Assembly (NCBI RefSeq): GCF_000971135.1
Contig: NZ_BBLW01000006.1
Coordinates: forward strand, 124,001-188,000
DNA: 64,000 bases
Source: Demequina phytophila
Lineage (GTDB): Bacteria; Actinomycetota; Actinomycetes; Actinomycetales; Demequinaceae
Direction: 5' to 3'
Below, piece by piece: positions 60,917 to 64,000 of the stretch. Position 1 is the first letter of the stretch, and every line of letters begins with the position of its first letter. The position numbers were made by a program, and so were the translations under genes. Under the pieces are notes generated by a model that was not told where the DNA came from, searched no databases, and worked only from the letters and a program-made list of their open reading frames with translations.

Positions 60917-63682
60917 TCAGAGCTCCGCCAGCGCCTTGCCGATGACGTCAACCACACCGGGCGGCATCACCAGGGCCTGCTTGCGGAAGGTGCCGCGCGG
61001 TCCCCACTGCACCGAGCGGAGGAACTCGCTGGTGCCGTCCGGGCCCAACGTCGAGACGAGCGCGCGGCGGATCGCGGCGTAGGCGATGTCGCTCCTGCGG
61101 ATCTCGATGAGGGGCGTGTCAACAGTGAACCGCCGCAGCGGCGCCGACGCCGCGGGCGCGGGCGCCATCCACTCGTGATGACCCGAGCCCACCGTGACCG
61201 GCTCGTCCGAGCCCGGCAGCGTCACGGCGGCCGACGTGTTGGGCGGCACCACCACCGTCACGCGCACCACATCACCCACGCGCTCCCAGCCGGCCTCGTG
61301 GGTGCCGTACGCGGACTCGAACGTGCTGCGGGCGCGGTCGAGCCCATCGAGGATCACCGGGCGCACCTCGAGCGACCGGTACCCCGGCTCGGCGGGTGCG
61401 AGTCCGGCGACACGGCGGTGGAGCCAGTCCGCGATGGCGCCGAGCGCGTAGTGATTGAACGACGTCATCTCGCCGGGGTTGACGGAACCATCCTCGAGCA
61501 TCGAGTCCCACCGTTCCCAGATGGTGGTCGCGCCCATCGTGACGGGGTAGAGCCACGAGGGGTTCTCGTCGTTGAGCACCAGGCGCCCGGCGACGTCCGC
61601 GTGGCCGGTGTCGGTGAGGGCGTCCGCGATGAGCGGGGTCCCGACGAACCCGGTGGAGATGCGGTAGCCCGCGCGCTCCACGAGCTCGGCGAGGCGGTCG
61701 CCCATCGCCTGCCGGCGGGCGTCGTCCACGACGCCGAAGCCGATCGCCACCGCGTACGAGCTCTGCGCGTCCGACATCAGCCGCCCCGACGGCGTCACAT
61801 ACTCGCCGTGGAAGGCGCCACGGATGCGGGAGGCGAGGGCGCCGTACGTCTCAGCCGACGCATCGTCCCCCAGCACGCGAGCCGCCTCGGCGACCACCGC
61901 CGCCGACCGGTAGAAGTACGCGGTGGCGATGAGGTCGCGGTCCGCCTTCGCCTCGACGGGACGCTCGGGCGGCGCGGTCGGGTCCAGCCAGTCGGCAAAC
62001 TGGAAGTCGCCCTGCCACAGGAGCTTCTCCCCGGCGCGGCCGGCCATCCAGTCCACCCACCGTCGCATGCTCGTGAACTGGCGCGCGAGGGTGTCGCGGT
62101 CGCCGAAGCGCTGGTAGAGCGTCCATGGGACCAGCGTCGCGGCGTCGCCCCACGCGGCCGTGCCGATCTCCGCCGACTCCAGGATGTCCGGCACCACGAA
62201 CGGCACGGAGCCGTCCTCGGTCTGTTCGATCGCGAGGTCCTCGAGCCACGACGCGAGGAACGCGTCGGAGTCGTAGAGGAACGATGCGGTGGGCGCGAAG
62301 ACCTGGATGTCGCCGGTCCACCCGAGGCGCTCGTCGCGCTGCGGGCAGTCCGTCGGGATGGAGAGGAAGTTGCCGCGCATGGACCACACCACGTTCTCGT
62401 GGAGACGGTCCAGCAGCGCATGGGAGGACTCGAACGTGCCGCTGCGGCGCATGTCCGAGCCGACCACGACCGCTGTCACGTTCGCAGGGTCGAGGGTTCC
62501 GGGCCAGCCGTCGAGCTGCGCGTAGCGGAAGCCGTGGAACGTGAAGCGCGGCTCCCACACCTCCTCGCGGTCGCCCGCGAGGGTGTAGCGGTCCGTGGCG
62601 GCCGCGCGGCGCAGGGTGCGCAGCGCGAGCTCGCCGTTCTCGAGCACCTCCGCGTGGCGCAGCGTGACGGTCGTGCCGGCGGGACCGGACACGCGGATCC
62701 TGAGGTGTCCGACGAGGTTCTGCCCGAAGTCGAGCACCGTCGCACCCGAGGGCGTACGGATCACCTCGACGGCCGCGAGCTCCTGGGTCGCGCGGACGGG
62801 CGGGCTGGTGCGCGGCACCGGCGCGACCTCGACGGGCGACGATGCGGCGGGCACCCAGGTGGTCGGGTTCTCCTTGCGCGCGTCGACGTGCTCGCCCGCG
62901 TAGATCCCGGAGGCGATGACAGGACCTTCATCGGTCACGTCCCACGACCCGTCCGTGACGACCTCCTCGACCGTGCCGTCCGCGTACTCGAGGGTCAGGA
63001 CCGCCGAGAAGCGCGGCTGGTCGGAGCCGTACATGCACTTCTCGAGTCCGCCCCACCCGTACTTCTCCGCGAACCACCCGGCCGCGAGGTCGACGGTCAG
63101 CGTCCTAGCGCCGTCCGTGAGGAGCGCGGTGACGTCGGTGGCGGCGTAGGTGTCGCGCTCGCCGTAGGTGGTCCAGCCGGGCTTGAGCCGCTCGTCGTCG
63201 ACGGCGACGCCGTCGACGTAGGCCTGGTAGACGCCGTGCGCGGTCGCGTGGAGCATCGCGTTCACGAGCCCCTCGCGGACCTCGACGGTACGACGCAGGC
63301 GCACGGGGCACTGCTCGGTGCGCGGGCCGGGATGCGCGATCCACGTCGCGGGCCAGCCATCGCGGACGCCGCATCCGATCGCGACGGGCTCGCTCCACGG
63401 CGACCAGCCCGACTCCGTTGAGCGGACGCGAACCTCGAGCGTGCCGGCGTCGTTCGCCTCGAGCGGGCTGAACGGCCAGGGAACCTGCGCCGATGCGGGG
63501 CCGACCAGCTCGCGGATGAGCGAGCCGCGGGAGGACACCCAGCGGACCTCGGCGGCGCCTTGGATCCAACCGGCGGCATCCGTGCTGGTCGCCCACGACA
63601 GGCGCGGCGTGCGGGTCATGACGATGTCGCCGAACTGTGCCGACTCGACGCGGACGTGGACGCTGGCGGAGGCCACGGTCAC
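60917..63682 (-). CDS. alpha-L-rhamnosidase (GH78)
   Basis: 921 residues with the GH78 layout: N-terminal beta domains, then an (alpha/alpha)6 barrel and a C-terminal beta domain. Family motifs DCPQRDERLGWTGDIQVF and WGDAATLVPWTLYQRFGD are present, and the catalytic acid region lies in RDERLGW. No signal peptide is present, so it acts inside the cell on rhamnosides taken up by the linked transporter. Start GTG 63682 overlaps the permease stop. It breaks down plant or bacterial rhamnosylated glycans. Confidence 0.93.
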   Translation of the reverse strand: MTVASASVHVRVESAQFGDIVMTRTPRLSWATSTDAAGWIQGAAEVRWVSSRGSLIRELVGPASAQVPWPFSPLEANDAGTLEVRVRSTESGWSPWSEPVAIGCGVRDGWPATWIAHPGPRTEQCPVRLRRTVEVREGLVNAMLHATAHGVYQAYVDGVAVDDERLKPGWTTYGERDTYAATDVTALLTDGARTLTVDLAAGWFAEKYGWGGLEKCMYGSDQPRFSAVLTLEYADGTVEEVVTDGSWDVTDEGPVIASGIYAGEHVDARKENPTTWVPAASSPVEVAPVPRTSPPVRATQELAAVEVIRTPSGATVLDFGQNLVGHLRIRVSGPAGTTVTLRHAEVLENGELALRTLRRAAATDRYTLAGDREEVWEPRFTFHGFRYAQLDGWPGTLDPANVTAVVVGSDMRRSGTFESSHALLDRLHENVVWSMRGNFLSIPTDCPQRDERLGWTGDIQVFAPTASFLYDSDAFLASWLEDLAIEQTEDGSVPFVVPDILESAEIGTAAWGDAATLVPWTLYQRFGDRDTLARQFTSMRRWVDWMAGRAGEKLLWQGDFQFADWLDPTAPPERPVEAKADRDLIATAYFYRSAAVVAEAARVLGDDASAETYGALASRIRGAFHGEYVTPSGRLMSDAQSSYAVAIGFGVVDDARRQAMGDRLAELVERAGYRISTGFVGTPLIADALTDTGHADVAGRLVLNDENPSWLYPVTMGATTIWERWDSMLEDGSVNPGEMTSFNHYALGAIADWLHRRVAGLAPAEPGYRSLEVRPVILDGLDRARSTFESAYGTHEAGWERVGDVVRVTVVVPPNTSAAVTLPGSDEPVTVGSGHHEWMAPAPAASAPLRRFTVDTPLIEIRRSDIAYAAIRRALVSTLGPDGTSEFLRSVQWGPRGTFRKQALVMPPGVVDVIGKALAEL

Positions 63683-64000
63683 CCCTTGACTGCGCCGGAG
63701 GTCATTCCGGCGACGATCTGACGGTTGAAGAAGATGTACATGATCAGCATCGGGACGGTGATCAGGAGGATGTCCATGAACAGGAGGTTCCACGACGTCG
63801 AGAACTGACCCTGGAAGTTGTAAAGGGTGACCTGGACTGTCGCGCCCTTGTCACCGGGCAGGAAGTACAAGGGGTTCTGGAAGTCGTTGAACACCGTGAC
63901 CGACTGCACCACGATCACCGTGACGATGACGGAGCGCAGCAGCGGGAAGATCACCTTGAAGAACAGGCGCACGGGTCCGGCGCCGTCCATGGTGGCCGCC
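63679..64000 (-). CDS. carbohydrate ABC transporter permease (MalG type), partial
   Basis: C-terminal end (about 106 codons) of a sugar ABC permease that continues past the right edge. The EAA-loop remnant DGAGPVRLFFKVIFPLL and two or three final helices (SVIVTVIVVQSVTVF, LLITVPMLIMYIFF) are visible, ending in the typical GAVKG tail. Its stop overlaps the rhamnosidase start, so transporter and glycosidase are co-translated for rhamnoside uptake and cleavage. Confidence 0.88.
   Translation of the reverse strand, partial: AATMDGAGPVRLFFKVIFPLLRSVIVTVIVVQSVTVFNDFQNPLYFLPGDKGATVQVTLYNFQGQFSTSWNLLFMDILLITVPMLIMYIFFNRQIVAGMTSGAVKG

Noticed and set aside
1-64000. GACGATGC as a KOPS- or Chi-like strand-polar signal
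   Set aside because: Copies are about equally split between orientations within this window, unlike strongly skewed polar motifs.
1-64000. CRISPR array, rRNA operon, complete IS element or prophage
   Set aside because: No regularly spaced direct repeats, rRNA-like sequence, transposase or phage structural gene was recognised on either strand.

Overview
The window is very GC-rich (about 70% by eye), uses GTG and TTG starts freely, and packs genes into overlapping ATGA/GTGA operons. It reads as an Actinomycetota chromosome, probably a Micrococcales relative of Cellulomonas or Demequina; that placement is inferred from gene content, not from a marker search. The core gene set (holB, tmk, topA, a Tad-type pilus cluster, a HAD-IB phosphatase, acs, a dipeptide-type ABC transporter) resembles the order known from the Mycobacterium tuberculosis Rv3644c-Rv3667 region, so most of the window is conserved backbone with accessory insertions.

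Layout. 0-8.6 kb: a UbiB-like kinase, a PadR regulator with a striking four-half-site operator, two unknown proteins, tRNA-Thr, a TAP-like hydrolase, holB-tmk and a GFO/IDH oxidoreductase. 8.6-12.1 kb: two ECF sigma factors in series, each translationally coupled or closely linked to a membrane-anchored ankyrin protein, plus an ankyrin lipoprotein. 12.2-24.6 kb: topA, an inositol-phosphatase-like enzyme, an orphan NrdG-like radical SAM enzyme preceded by a Gly-rich mini-ORF and a structured leader, a methyltransferase, an M20 peptidase with an MFS exporter, and a proton-pumping pyrophosphatase. 24.7-32.5 kb: a third sigma/membrane-partner pair, then a reduced Tad locus split by an opposed CLC channel gene, and a HAD-IB phosphatase. 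32.5-42.4 kb: secreted proteins, acs, a cupredoxin lipoprotein and a peptide/oligosaccharide ABC transporter with a CebR/CelR-type palindrome upstream. 42.9-50.7 kb: PAP2 phosphatase, GNAT, a self-regulated ABC-2 exporter, ppk and a MutT1-type NUDIX/phosphatase. 51.2-59.1 kb: msrB, a DUF1540 protein, AzlCD, a DUF1349 protein, a PadR/membrane pair, a YciI-like protein, an APH-like kinase, VanZ and tRNA-Lys. 59.1-64 kb: a HEPN/MNT toxin-antitoxin pair beside the tRNA, a palindrome-rich spacer, and a GH78 alpha-L-rhamnosidase cotranscribed with a sugar ABC permease that runs off the right edge.

Across the whole window the octamer GACGATGC (usually extended to GGGACGATGC) recurs about 45 times by eye, balanced between orientations and found both in genes and between them. 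Two further dispersed intergenic repeat families (three copies of about 95 bp, two copies of 57 bp) were recognised. No CRISPR array, rRNA, complete insertion sequence or prophage was seen.
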